64,000 bases of DNA from positions 1 to 64,000 of the forward strand of contig NZ_RAWE01000023.1 in assembly GCF_003611695.1 (NCBI RefSeq), in the 5' to 3' direction. The stretch comes from Corallococcus carmarthensis. GTDB lineage: Bacteria; Myxococcota; Myxococcia; Myxococcales; Myxococcaceae. Each line of letters opens with the position of its first letter. The stretch's first letter is position 1. The notes below the pieces were generated by a model. That model saw only the letters and a program-made list of their open reading frames with translations, had not been told where the DNA came from and did not search any database. A program made the position numbers and the translations under genes. Shown here one piece after another: positions 23,423 through 31,254 of the stretch.

Positions 23423-24463
23423 ATGGCGGTCACGGTGGTGGTGGTGTCGGGGCCTATCGGCGCGGGGAAGACGACCCTCGCGCAGGGGCTCGCGCGGCGG
23501 TTCGGCGCGCTGCATCTCCACTCGAGGGACTTCCTGCGGAAGCATGGCGGTGAAGACTCCCGGCGGTCGCGTCAGGAGCTGACCGTCACGCTGGACCGGA
23601 CGACGGGTGGGCGCTGGCTGGCGGAGGGAGTGCTCACGGCGCTTCACGGACAGGTGATGGCCAGAAACGCCAGCTGGTTCGTCGTGGATGCCGCGAGCAG
23701 CGCGGTGCAGTTGGACGGACTGCGAGCAAGCCCGGGGCTCCGTGTCGTGCACGTCCACCTGGAGACGCCCGAGCCAGAGCAGGCCCTGCGCGACGCGGAG
23801 CCCGGTACCTTCGAGGAGTCCTGGGCGCATCCTGCTGAACGTGCGGTCCATGCACTGGCCTCGCGGGCGGACCTCGTGGTGGACACGGCGCGGACGCCGC
23901 CCGACGCGGTGCTCGTGCGGGTGGCCAGCCGGCTTGGACTCTACGGACGGCCTGGCGAATGGCTCGTGGACCTCATCGTCGCGGGACCTCACGGCGAGGT
24001 GGACACACGCCCCCTCACGGCGCATCTCGCGCCCCACTACGACGTGCTGATCCAACTGCGCGGAACAGGCCCGGCTCCCTCGCGCGAGGAACTGGAGGAC
24101 GCCTTCGCCCGGGGCCACCGCGTGCTCGTCGAGAGCGCCGGGACCACCGCGAGCGGCTGCCTCCAGGCGGCGGCCATCGCGCCGGGCCGGGTGCGGCGGA
24201 CCGTCATGGTGTGCCGTTCGGAAGGCAGCACGTTCGACTGGGTGCGGCTGCGCGAAGCCGCCTCCCTCAACGCCCCCACGGACCTGGCGCTCGTGCTCGC
24301 GGGGGACCTGGCCGCGACCAACTGGGCCGCACGGCGCTTCGACCAGCTCACCGACGCGGCCCGCCATCACCTGGAGGAGCTTGAACGCGTCGCGGGTGCG
24401 TCCGTGTCGTTCCTCGCCCCCTCGCCCCAGGCCCGCCACCTCGTCGAGCGGCGGCCGTGGTGA
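23423..24463 (+). CDS. P-loop kinase-like domain fused to degenerate adenylosuccinate-synthetase-like domain
   Basis: A 346-residue protein. Residues 1-165 are a nucleoside-kinase-like P-loop domain with Walker A GPIGAGKTT (Lys16) and a Walker B-like stretch. From about residue 172, the sequence DLIVAGPHGEVDTRPLTAHL aligns by eye with the start of adenylosuccinate synthetase (G-Q-x-G-D/S-E-G-K-G followed by LA and a D-V-x-x-R segment), and RGTGPAPS takes the place of the G-x-N-A-G-H motif. The catalytic GDEGKGK residues are gone, so the second domain is probably inactive or has a new ligand. The ribosome site lies in a hairpin. Kinase domain is secure; the PurA relation is an inference from pattern only. 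Confidence 0.7.
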   Translation: MAVTVVVVSGPIGAGKTTLAQGLARRFGALHLHSRDFLRKHGGEDSRRSRQELTVTLDRTTGGRWLAEGVLTALHGQVMARNASWFVVDAASSAVQLDGLRASPGLRVVHVHLETPEPEQALRDAEPGTFEESWAHPAERAVHALASRADLVVDTARTPPDAVLVRVASRLGLYGRPGEWLVDLIVAGPHGEVDTRPLTAHLAPHYDVLIQLRGTGPAPSREELEDAFARGHRVLVESAGTTASGCLQAAAIAPGRVRRTVMVCRSEGSTFDWVRLREAASLNAPTDLALVLAGDLAATNWAARRFDQLTDAARHHLEELERVAGASVSFLAPSPQARHLVERRPW

Positions 24464-24544
24464 GCCTGGCGGTGACGAATCCCTGAAACCCTTTCTGTTT
24501 CTCCGGGTTGGAGTGTCCGTACAGCACCCGTTCCCGGAGCCCGC

Positions 24545-25972
24545 GTGCCCCTGCCTCCCACATCCCCGAGCCGATGGCTGCTGCCCGGGCTGCTGCTGCT
24601 CGGGTTCTCGACCCCTGCCGTGGCCATGCCCACCGGCCCTGGCGCCTTCTGCGCCGAGTACCCCACCGCGCCCGCGTGCCAGGGCACCCAGCCCGCCTGC
24701 ACCTACTGCCACGTGGCCCCGCCCCAGCGGAACGGCTTCGGCGCCGCGCTGGAGCCGCACCTCGCCCCCGGCAAGCCGCGCCCCCTCTCCGACGCGGACT
24801 TCGCCGCCGCCCTCCCCGCCGCGCTGCGCGCCATCGCCACCGCGGACACCGACGGCGACGGTGCCCCCAACCAGTTCGAGGTCGAGCAGGGCTCGCTCCC
24901 CGGCGACGCCACCAGCGTCCCGCCCAGCGGCGTCTGCGGCGGCGGAGAGAACCCCCAGTTCAAGGTCTGCCAGTACGACCCGCGCTTCGTGTACCGCCGC
25001 ATGCTGAGCGACTTCTGCGGCACGTCCCCCACCTACGCCCAGGTGGCCACCTTCCTGGAGCTGGGCAGCGAGGACAAGCAGCGCGCCTTCATCGACCAGG
25101 AGCTGGACCGCTGCCTCCAGTCCGACTTCTGGCGCGGCAAGCACGGCCAGCTCTGGAAGGTGGCCCACCCGAAGATCCGGCCCGTCGGCTCCGTCAAGTC
25201 CGGCGAGGACGGGGGCATCATTCCCCTGGCGGACTACTACGACGACTACGCCCTCTTCGCCTGGTCCCAGACGGACGACCACGACGCGCGCGACGTCCTC
25301 ACCGCCAGCTTCTTCGTGAAGCGCTCGGGGACGAGCCCCACCACGTACACCGCCGCCAACACCCTCTCCTCCCAGTTCGTGGAGGCCTCGCGCCGCGCCG
25401 GCAACATGACGAGCGCGTGGACGCTCACCTCGTTCGTCATGTTCACCGCGCTGCCGCGCAACGCCGCCTCGCAGATGTACCGCGCGTATCTGGGCCTGGA
25501 CATCGCGAAGCAGGAGGGCCTGCACAGCGTTCCCAACGAGCCGCGCGACTACGACGCCAAGGGCGTCCAGGCGCCCCAGTGCGCCGCGTGCCACGCGACG
25601 TTGGATCCGCTGTCGTATCCGTACCGCAACTACAACGGCCTGGGCGGGCTGCCCAACCGCTACATCCCCAACCGCCTGGAGCTGCTGTTCCCCAACGAAG
25701 TGGCCACGCTGAAGAACACGCCCGAACAGGGCGTCATCCTGGGCCAGCCCGTGAACAACCTCATGGAGTGGGCCCGGGTCGCCGCCAACAGCGACGCCTT
25801 CGCCATCTCCACCGTCACCGACTACTGGAAGCTGCTCGTCGGCCACGCGCCATCGCCAGAAGAGAACGAAGAGTTCGTCCGCACCTGGCAGGCCTTCCGC
25901 ACGACGCACGCGTACCGCGTGCAGAAGATGCTTCACGACCTCATCCGCACGGAGGCCTACGGTGCGCCCTGA
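24545..25972 (+). CDS. exported di-haem c-type cytochrome-like protein
   Basis: A 475-residue protein with a signal peptide ending AVA near residue 27 and two haem c motifs, CTYCH (about residue 56) and CAACH (about residue 350). A calcium-type DTDGDGAPNQFE loop follows the first haem. The C-terminal half resembles the DUF1588/DUF1592-like proteins that sit beside DUF1501 genes in Planctomycetes and myxobacteria. GTG 24545 is used, with CGGAG upstream. Its last 11 bases overlap the next lipoprotein gene, and the DUF1501 gene follows, giving a three-gene operon. Role in periplasmic redox chemistry or metabolite oxidation is likely but unproven. Confidence 0.8.
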   Translation: MPLPPTSPSRWLLPGLLLLGFSTPAVAMPTGPGAFCAEYPTAPACQGTQPACTYCHVAPPQRNGFGAALEPHLAPGKPRPLSDADFAAALPAALRAIATADTDGDGAPNQFEVEQGSLPGDATSVPPSGVCGGGENPQFKVCQYDPRFVYRRMLSDFCGTSPTYAQVATFLELGSEDKQRAFIDQELDRCLQSDFWRGKHGQLWKVAHPKIRPVGSVKSGEDGGIIPLADYYDDYALFAWSQTDDHDARDVLTASFFVKRSGTSPTTYTAANTLSSQFVEASRRAGNMTSAWTLTSFVMFTALPRNAASQMYRAYLGLDIAKQEGLHSVPNEPRDYDAKGVQAPQCAACHATLDPLSYPYRNYNGLGGLPNRYIPNRLELLFPNEVATLKNTPEQGVILGQPVNNLMEWARVAANSDAFAISTVTDYWKLLVGHAPSPEENEEFVRTWQAFRTTHAYRVQKMLHDLIRTEAYGAP

Positions 25973-26621
25973 ACGCCTGCTGTTGACCTGTCTGCTCCTC
26001 ACGGGCTGCTCCGACAAGCTCCCCACCGCCGTGGACCTGGGGCCGGACGCCAATCCCGGCGTGACGCCTGGCTGGGATGGCGGCGTCGCGAAGTCCCAGA
26101 AGGGAAACCTGCGCTTCAAGGGCCCCGAGCGCCTGTCGCTCGACCTGGCCCAGGCGCTGGAATTGCCCGCGGCCTCCGTGTGCAACGAGCTGGGCCAGTA
26201 CCCCTGCCAGAACGTGCACGGCGTGGCGCTGGGCGGCGTGGACCCCTACCAGCACAGCGTCTACGAGACCGCCACCGTCACGGGCGCCACCACGCCCATC
26301 GCCGTGGAGCGCACCGTGCTCTCCGCCTGCAACGCGCGCATCACGCTGGACGTGAACACGCCTGCCTCCGCGGTGGTGTTCAAGGGCGTGACCCTCACCG
26401 CGGACGGCAAGCTCGCGGACGCCGCGAGCCCCGCCGTGGCCACGGCGGTGACGTCGCTGGTGCGCCGCGCGTGGTTGCGCGACCCGACCCAGGACGAGCG
26501 CGACACGCTGGTGCGGCTGTCCGCCGACGTGCAGGCCACCGGCGCGTCCACTCCAGGCGTCGCGTGGATGCAGGCCGCGTGTCTCTCCGTCTTCTCTTCC
26601 GCTGAAGCCGTCTTCTACTGA
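25962..26621 (+). CDS. lipoprotein of the cytochrome-DUF1501 operon
   Basis: A 219-residue lipoprotein (LTGC, Cys16) with a DGGVAKSQKG spacer and a helical C-terminal part that contains the only other Cys residues. It overlaps the cytochrome gene by 11 bases (GTG start) and is followed 12 bases later by the DUF1501 gene. No known domain recognised; gene order implies that it helps assemble or anchor the neighbouring redox proteins. Confidence 0.8.
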   Translation: MRPERLLLTCLLLTGCSDKLPTAVDLGPDANPGVTPGWDGGVAKSQKGNLRFKGPERLSLDLAQALELPAASVCNELGQYPCQNVHGVALGGVDPYQHSVYETATVTGATTPIAVERTVLSACNARITLDVNTPASAVVFKGVTLTADGKLADAASPAVATAVTSLVRRAWLRDPTQDERDTLVRLSADVQATGASTPGVAWMQAACLSVFSSAEAVFY

Positions 26622-26633
26622 GGAACCCCATCC

Positions 26634-28172
26634 ATGACCCTCAAGACCAATGGACGGCTGTCGCGCCGGGAGATGCTTCGGGCGCTGTCGCTCTGCGCCG
26701 CGGGCACCACCCTGGCCCCCTTCCTCTCCGGCTGCCGTGATGCCCTCCAGACGCCCGAGTCCCTGGAGAAGCTGGGCCGCAAGCGCGACGCGCTCGACGG
26801 CAAGCCGAAGTTCCTCATCGTCATCGGGGCGGCGGGAGGCGCGTCCATCGTGGACAGCTTCCTCGCGGTGCGCCAGTCCGAGTCCGCCAACGCCGCGGGC
26901 CTCAACACCTTCCCGGACGCGCAGGTGCAGGCCGTGGCGGGCAGCCCCTTCCGCGCGGTGAAGTACAGCAACTCGCGGCTGGGCAGCATCAACATCCCGG
27001 TCAACACCGACCAGCTGGCGTTCGTGAAGAAGCACGCGAACGAGATGCTGGTGGCGACGTCCGTGGGCACGTCCGTGAACCACGGCATCGCGCAGAAGCG
27101 CTCGCTCACGGGCAACGCCGCCTGGAAGGGCCGCACGCTCCAGGAGGCCGTGGCGCTCCAGTGGGGAAGCGGCATGCCGCTTCCCAACGTCAACATGGGC
27201 AACGGCGGTTACGCCGAGCGCGGCACCGACGACAGCCTGCCCCTGTCCTGCTTCGGGGAGCCCGTGGTCAACCCGTCCCTGTGGCCCCTGGGCCTGGACG
27301 GCTCGCGCGGCATCGCCGGTGCGCCGTCGAAGGACGTCATCGCGCTGGCGCGGAGCACGCGGGACGCGCTGGACCAGAAGTCCATCTTCGGCCGCACCTT
27401 CCAGGACAGCGGCGCGCTGAAGCGCTGGAGCGAACAGCGCGGCGTGCAGCAGCCGAAGCTGGAGTCCCTGGACCTGATCACCAAGCTCAACATCCTGCCG
27501 GACCTGCCGTCGATTCCGCTGACGAAGTACGGGCTGGAGAGCTCACCGGACGGGGCGCGGCTGCGCGAGGCGTTCCCCGCCTTCTTCACCGACCCCGTGC
27601 AGGGCCAGGCGGCGCTCGCGTTCCTGCTGCTCAAGTACCGGGTGTCGGCGTCGGTGACGCTGGGGCCTGACTTCAACGTCGCGGTGGGCGGGCCCAACGG
27701 CATCGCCAACCCGCCGCTCGCGTTCGACATCAGCCACAACGACCACCGGGGCGGCCAGGCCTTCATGTGGGCGCGCATCCTGAACACGGTGGACTCGCTG
27801 ATCACGCTGCTCAAGGCGGAGCCGTTCGACGCGGCCACCGGCGAGTCCATGTGGGACCGCACGCTCATCTACGTGGCCACGGAGTTCGGCCGCACGCGCC
27901 CGCGTGCCTCCGGCGCCACGGAGTTCGGTTCGGGCCACGACCTCAACAACGGCTTCCTGATGCTGTCCCCCATGGTGAAGGGGAACACGGTGCTGGGAGG
28001 CGTGGACCCGAACACCACCCTCACCTACGGCTTCGACGCGCGCACCGGAGCACCCCAGCCCGGCAAGGTGACGTCCAACGAGCCGGACATCTTCTCCGGC
28101 GTCCTCACCGCCATGGGCGCGGACCTGAGCGGCAGCGGCCTACCGGACGCGAGCGCCTTCAAGCGGGCCTGA
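26634..28172 (+). CDS. DUF1501 family protein, Tat-exported
   Basis: A 512-residue protein of the alkaline-phosphatase-like DUF1501 family. The N-terminus carries a twin-arginine signal (SRREMLRALS) with a Cys in SGC, so it may be a Tat-dependent lipoprotein. DUF1501 hallmarks include the FDISHNDHRGGQ region and YVATEFGRTRPRASGATEFGSGHDLNNG. GAGGAAC precedes the ATG. It ends the cytochrome operon. DUF1501 proteins usually pair with DUF1800 or cytochrome-like DUF1549/1553/1588 partners; the substrate is unknown. Confidence 0.88.
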   Translation: MTLKTNGRLSRREMLRALSLCAAGTTLAPFLSGCRDALQTPESLEKLGRKRDALDGKPKFLIVIGAAGGASIVDSFLAVRQSESANAAGLNTFPDAQVQAVAGSPFRAVKYSNSRLGSINIPVNTDQLAFVKKHANEMLVATSVGTSVNHGIAQKRSLTGNAAWKGRTLQEAVALQWGSGMPLPNVNMGNGGYAERGTDDSLPLSCFGEPVVNPSLWPLGLDGSRGIAGAPSKDVIALARSTRDALDQKSIFGRTFQDSGALKRWSEQRGVQQPKLESLDLITKLNILPDLPSIPLTKYGLESSPDGARLREAFPAFFTDPVQGQAALAFLLLKYRVSASVTLGPDFNVAVGGPNGIANPPLAFDISHNDHRGGQAFMWARILNTVDSLITLLKAEPFDAATGESMWDRTLIYVATEFGRTRPRASGATEFGSGHDLNNGFLMLSPMVKGNTVLGGVDPNTTLTYGFDARTGAPQPGKVTSNEPDIFSGVLTAMGADLSGSGLPDASAFKRA

Positions 28173-28198
28173 ACCTTCAGCCGCCCTCGGTGGTTGTC

Positions 28199-28230
28199 CA
28201 TGGCCAACCTACCTTGATAGGTTGGCCATG
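28199..28230 (+). promoter_or_regulatory. 13-bp perfect hairpin ending 2 bases before a start codon
   Basis: Arms 28199-28211 (CATGGCCAACCTA) and 28218-28230 are exact inverted repeats around a 6-base loop. There is no U tract, so it is not a classical terminator. It covers the whole ribosome-binding region of the gene at 28233 and may be an RNA switch or a DNA operator. Confidence 0.6.
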
Positions 28231-28232
28231 CG

Positions 28233-29153
28233 ATGCGAACCCGTCCCCCCTTCCGGACCGCCCTGCTCTGCCTGTTCATGGCCTCCGCTGCCGTAGCCAG
28301 TGACCGCGAACCGGTCATCCGGCCCCTGCTGCTCTCAGAGCATCCGAGTGACGCCACCCACCGCGTCTATGTGCGGGGGCAGGTGGTCACGACGCTGCGG
28401 TTCGAGAAGGCCGTGGATGCCAGCAAGACGAAGCTGCTCGGGTGGGAGGGGCGCCTCGAACCCTTGGCGGTGGTCCGCAACAAGGTCGTCCTGGAGCCCA
28501 TCCATGACCTCGCCGACGACGAAGGCATTCCCCTGATCGTAACGCTGGTGGATGGAACGGAGGTGGCGTTCCTCCTGCGTCACCCGGGTTGGAGGCAATC
28601 GGACGGTGCGGATCAGCAGGTCGACGTGTTCAAGGATCCAGAGAGCTACGCGAGCATGCACGCGGCGCTGCGCAAAGCGCTCAAGGAGAAATCCGCGCTG
28701 ACCGAGGAGAACGAGCGCTACCGCAAGGAAGAGACCTCGGAGGACCATGCGCTCGCGGCGCTGCTGGCGTCAGGGGCCATCGCGCAGACACCGTTCAAGC
28801 TCGCGGACCGCTTTTCCGGCAAGGATGATGACAGCGAAGTGGATGCCCAGGTGTTCCAGGGCAAGGGAAAGGTCGCGGTCGTCTTCAAGGTCAAGAACAC
28901 CCACTCTCAAAAACCCTGGAGCCTGAAGTCGGCGCGTCTGGTGACCAAGAACGGCGGTCATGCGCGAGCAGTCGCGATTCGCGTCACGACGCGCGAAATC
29001 ACGGTCGGAAGCTCCGGCGTGGTGGCCGCTGTCGTGGACCGCAGTGCCTTCATGGAAGAAGGCGTGTTGACCAGCCTCTTCCTTGAGATCTACCGCCAGG
29101 ACGGCTTGAGGCAGGCATTCGTCCAGCTAGATCCAGCGCTCCTGGCGCGATAA
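28233..29153 (+). CDS. DUF2381 family protein (Myxococcus paralogous family)
   Basis: A 306-residue exported protein (signal peptide ending AVAS) with the typical DUF2381/TIGR02268 layout: beta-rich first domain (VYVRGQVVTTLRFEKAVD), a central helical segment (EENERYRKEE) and a C-terminal beta domain (KVAVVFKVKNTHSQKPW). The family is expanded in myxobacteria and usually sits beside a Ser/Thr kinase or a small lipoprotein gene, here the one at 29165. Base composition is visibly less G/C-ended than the neighbours. No Shine-Dalgarno sequence; a hairpin occupies its place. Function unknown. Confidence 0.85.
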   Translation: MRTRPPFRTALLCLFMASAAVASDREPVIRPLLLSEHPSDATHRVYVRGQVVTTLRFEKAVDASKTKLLGWEGRLEPLAVVRNKVVLEPIHDLADDEGIPLIVTLVDGTEVAFLLRHPGWRQSDGADQQVDVFKDPESYASMHAALRKALKEKSALTEENERYRKEETSEDHALAALLASGAIAQTPFKLADRFSGKDDDSEVDAQVFQGKGKVAVVFKVKNTHSQKPWSLKSARLVTKNGGHARAVAIRVTTREITVGSSGVVAAVVDRSAFMEEGVLTSLFLEIYRQDGLRQAFVQLDPALLAR

Positions 29154-29164
29154 GAGCGCGAGCC

Positions 29165-29665
29165 ATGGCATCCCGCACGTTCACGCTCCTGGGCTGCGCG
29201 ATCCTGCTCATGACGGCACCCGGCTGCCCGGGCACGGCGACGGGCAAGGTGGCCCTGCGCTCCGACGGCACGCCTGGACCGGAGGATTGTCCCGAAGAAG
29301 CACGCAAGGCGATGAAGTACCTGCGGCTGTTCGTGGGGGACTCCGCCTGGGTTCAGCTCGACGCGAACCAGTCCCGTGCCTATCCCATCACCCTGTACGC
29401 AGGCCCCATCGAAAGCGTCCTCGAAGACAACCTGGGTCCGCTTGACGCACCAGCCCGGCTCTACGGCCGAGTCTGGACGGACGGGCCACAGGCGGTGATC
29501 CGCTACCACGCCGCCCAACCCCTGGATGGTGGAGATCCAGTTCCCATTTGCGCCGTCGCGAGGCTCGGGCTCGGACAACTCCGGAAGCTGCCGGAGTCCA
29601 AGCCTGGAACAGCGGTGCTCGGTTCGCCTCGAGCAGGCGTCTACATCGTGAACGAGTTCCGATAG
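29165..29665 (+). CDS. lipoprotein partner of the DUF2381 gene
   Basis: A 166-residue protein with a lipoprotein signal (APGC) and a compact beta-rich domain (VQLDANQSRAYPITLYAGPI). It follows the DUF2381 gene by 11 bases and such a short lipoprotein is the usual neighbour of that family. Contains three more Cys residues in the mature part. Function unknown. Confidence 0.8.
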   Translation: MASRTFTLLGCAILLMTAPGCPGTATGKVALRSDGTPGPEDCPEEARKAMKYLRLFVGDSAWVQLDANQSRAYPITLYAGPIESVLEDNLGPLDAPARLYGRVWTDGPQAVIRYHAAQPLDGGDPVPICAVARLGLGQLRKLPESKPGTAVLGSPRAGVYIVNEFR

Positions 29666-29808
29666 GGCCTCAGTACGCGCAGTCGGTTGATGCCGAAGGT
29701 CTCGCGGGAACTCATGGCTCCATTTCCCAGAAGCCAAAGCGTTCGGGCTAACCTCGATCCGCACCGCAAGAGGTTCCACCTACCGCGCCCCGCTCCTGGA
29801 GGATTCAC

Positions 29809-30183
29809 ATGGCCCCCCGCCTGCTGCTCCCGACACTGCTGACGATGACCTCGCTCCTGCTCACCCTCCCGACTCCCGCCTCGGCAGCGGCTGATACAGA
29901 GGCGAGGAAGAAACTCGTCGCGTGCATCAACAAGGACATCACGGCGGCGAACGCGGAATGGAAGCTCTCAGCCGGGGATCTGAAGAAGTTCACGGACATC
30001 ATCGACAGGGAGTTGATGAAAGAACCTCTCGCCAAGAAGACGCCGGAGGAACAGACGAAAGCCGTCACCAACATCAGAAACGCTTCGCATCAAGAAATGC
30101 CGCACCTGGAAGCCTCGACGATTGATAAGATGATCACGACGCTCAGGGTGAAGAGTGCGCATTGCAGCACGCTGGCGAAGTGA
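29809..30183 (+). CDS. small secreted helical protein
   Basis: A 124-residue protein with a Sec signal peptide (cleavage after ASAA) and an all-helical, Lys-rich mature part with two Cys (VACIN and SAHCS) that could form a disulfide. CTGGAGGA stands 6 bases before the ATG. Composition is again less GC-rich than in most of the window. No family recognised; it may belong to the same acquired cluster as the two genes before it. Confidence 0.75.
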   Translation: MAPRLLLPTLLTMTSLLLTLPTPASAAADTEARKKLVACINKDITAANAEWKLSAGDLKKFTDIIDRELMKEPLAKKTPEEQTKAVTNIRNASHQEMPHLEASTIDKMITTLRVKSAHCSTLAK

Positions 30184-30229
30184 CCCCACGGCTCACAGCT
30201 GAGTGAAACCCTGGAGCGACAGCCCGGGC

Positions 30230-31057
30230 TCAACCAGGACGCCCAGGCTTGCCTGAGCCTGGGAGTCGAGCCCACAACACCGTGGCGTTGGGCCGGGCGG
30301 GCTCCGGGGTGATGCCCAGCTTCTTGAAGTCCTGCGAGTAGCGAGACCCCTTCAGCACCACCGCCCGGCGCGCCACGCGCCGGGCCTCCTCCACCGTCTC
30401 GCGCGTCAGCGGCGAGTAGTCCGCGTGGCGGCGCAGCGTTTCGAACGCGGCGGAGGACTTGCGCTCGCGCTCGAACATCGGGTCGAAGAGCACCACGTCG
30501 AACGCACCGTCCGGCAGCGTGCGCAGGTACTCGGCCGCGTCCGCGTGCACCACGTCCACCGCGCAGGAGCCCGCGTGGCGCTCCAGTCCCGCGAGCCCGT
30601 GCCGCACCAGCAGGTAGAGCGCCGGGCTCTTCTCCAACGCGGTGACACCGCCCCCGGGCCCCACCAGCCGCGCCGCCACCTGCGCGTCCGCGCCCAACCC
30701 CAGGGTGCAGTCCAGCACGCGCTCCCCTTCGCGCAGGCCCGCGACGCGCAGCAGCTGGTCCTCCGGCACACCCGCGTCCAGCTGCTTCACGCGCAGGTGC
30801 GCGAGGCCCGGTGAGAAGCGCAGCGCCCCTTCCGCGTCCACCAGCGACACCGCCGAGGATTCGAAGACGACCAGCGCGTCCGCCGTGTCGGTGAGCAGCT
30901 TCTTCAGGGGCAGCTTGTGGTGGCGCTCCACATACGGCACGCCCACCTCCTCCGCCGCGCTCCGCGCACGCTGTGCGAGCTGTGCGTCCACCCGGTCCGA
31001 CGTGGTCACCACCAACGGCTTTCGGGACGAAGGCAGGGTTCCGGACGGAAGGGACAT
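30230..31057 (-). CDS. class I SAM-dependent methyltransferase, RsmJ-like
   Basis: A 275-residue protein with the RsmJ layout: substrate-side motif HHKLPLKKLL, AdoMet-binding ERVLDCTLGLGADAQVAARL, and the DPMFERERKSSAA motif, equivalent to the DPMYPxRxKSA signature of the 16S rRNA m2G1516 methyltransferase. Start is ATG 31057; there is no clear ribosome site, and other in-frame starts are possible. The gene stands alone, divergent from an FG-GAP protein gene. RsmJ identity is likely; other rRNA/tRNA targets cannot be excluded, so no symbol is given. Confidence 0.75.
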   Translation of the reverse strand: MSLPSGTLPSSRKPLVVTTSDRVDAQLAQRARSAAEEVGVPYVERHHKLPLKKLLTDTADALVVFESSAVSLVDAEGALRFSPGLAHLRVKQLDAGVPEDQLLRVAGLREGERVLDCTLGLGADAQVAARLVGPGGGVTALEKSPALYLLVRHGLAGLERHAGSCAVDVVHADAAEYLRTLPDGAFDVVLFDPMFERERKSSAAFETLRRHADYSPLTRETVEEARRVARRAVVLKGSRYSQDFKKLGITPEPARPNATVLWARLPGSGKPGRPG

Positions 31058-31254
31058 GGGGACGGTGCAGCCTACCCCGCGCGCAAGCCGTCCCTCCGGG
31101 GGCATTCTCCTGTCCACCGCCCGCCACCCACCCTCCCCCGGGACGTATGGCCCGGCGCGTCGTCGCTTCTTACTTCTTCCCCACTACGCGTGGATGTCAC
31201 GGAAACCGCGTTACCACGGCCTTGCCGGTTCAGGGCCTGGAGAGGGGGAAGGAC

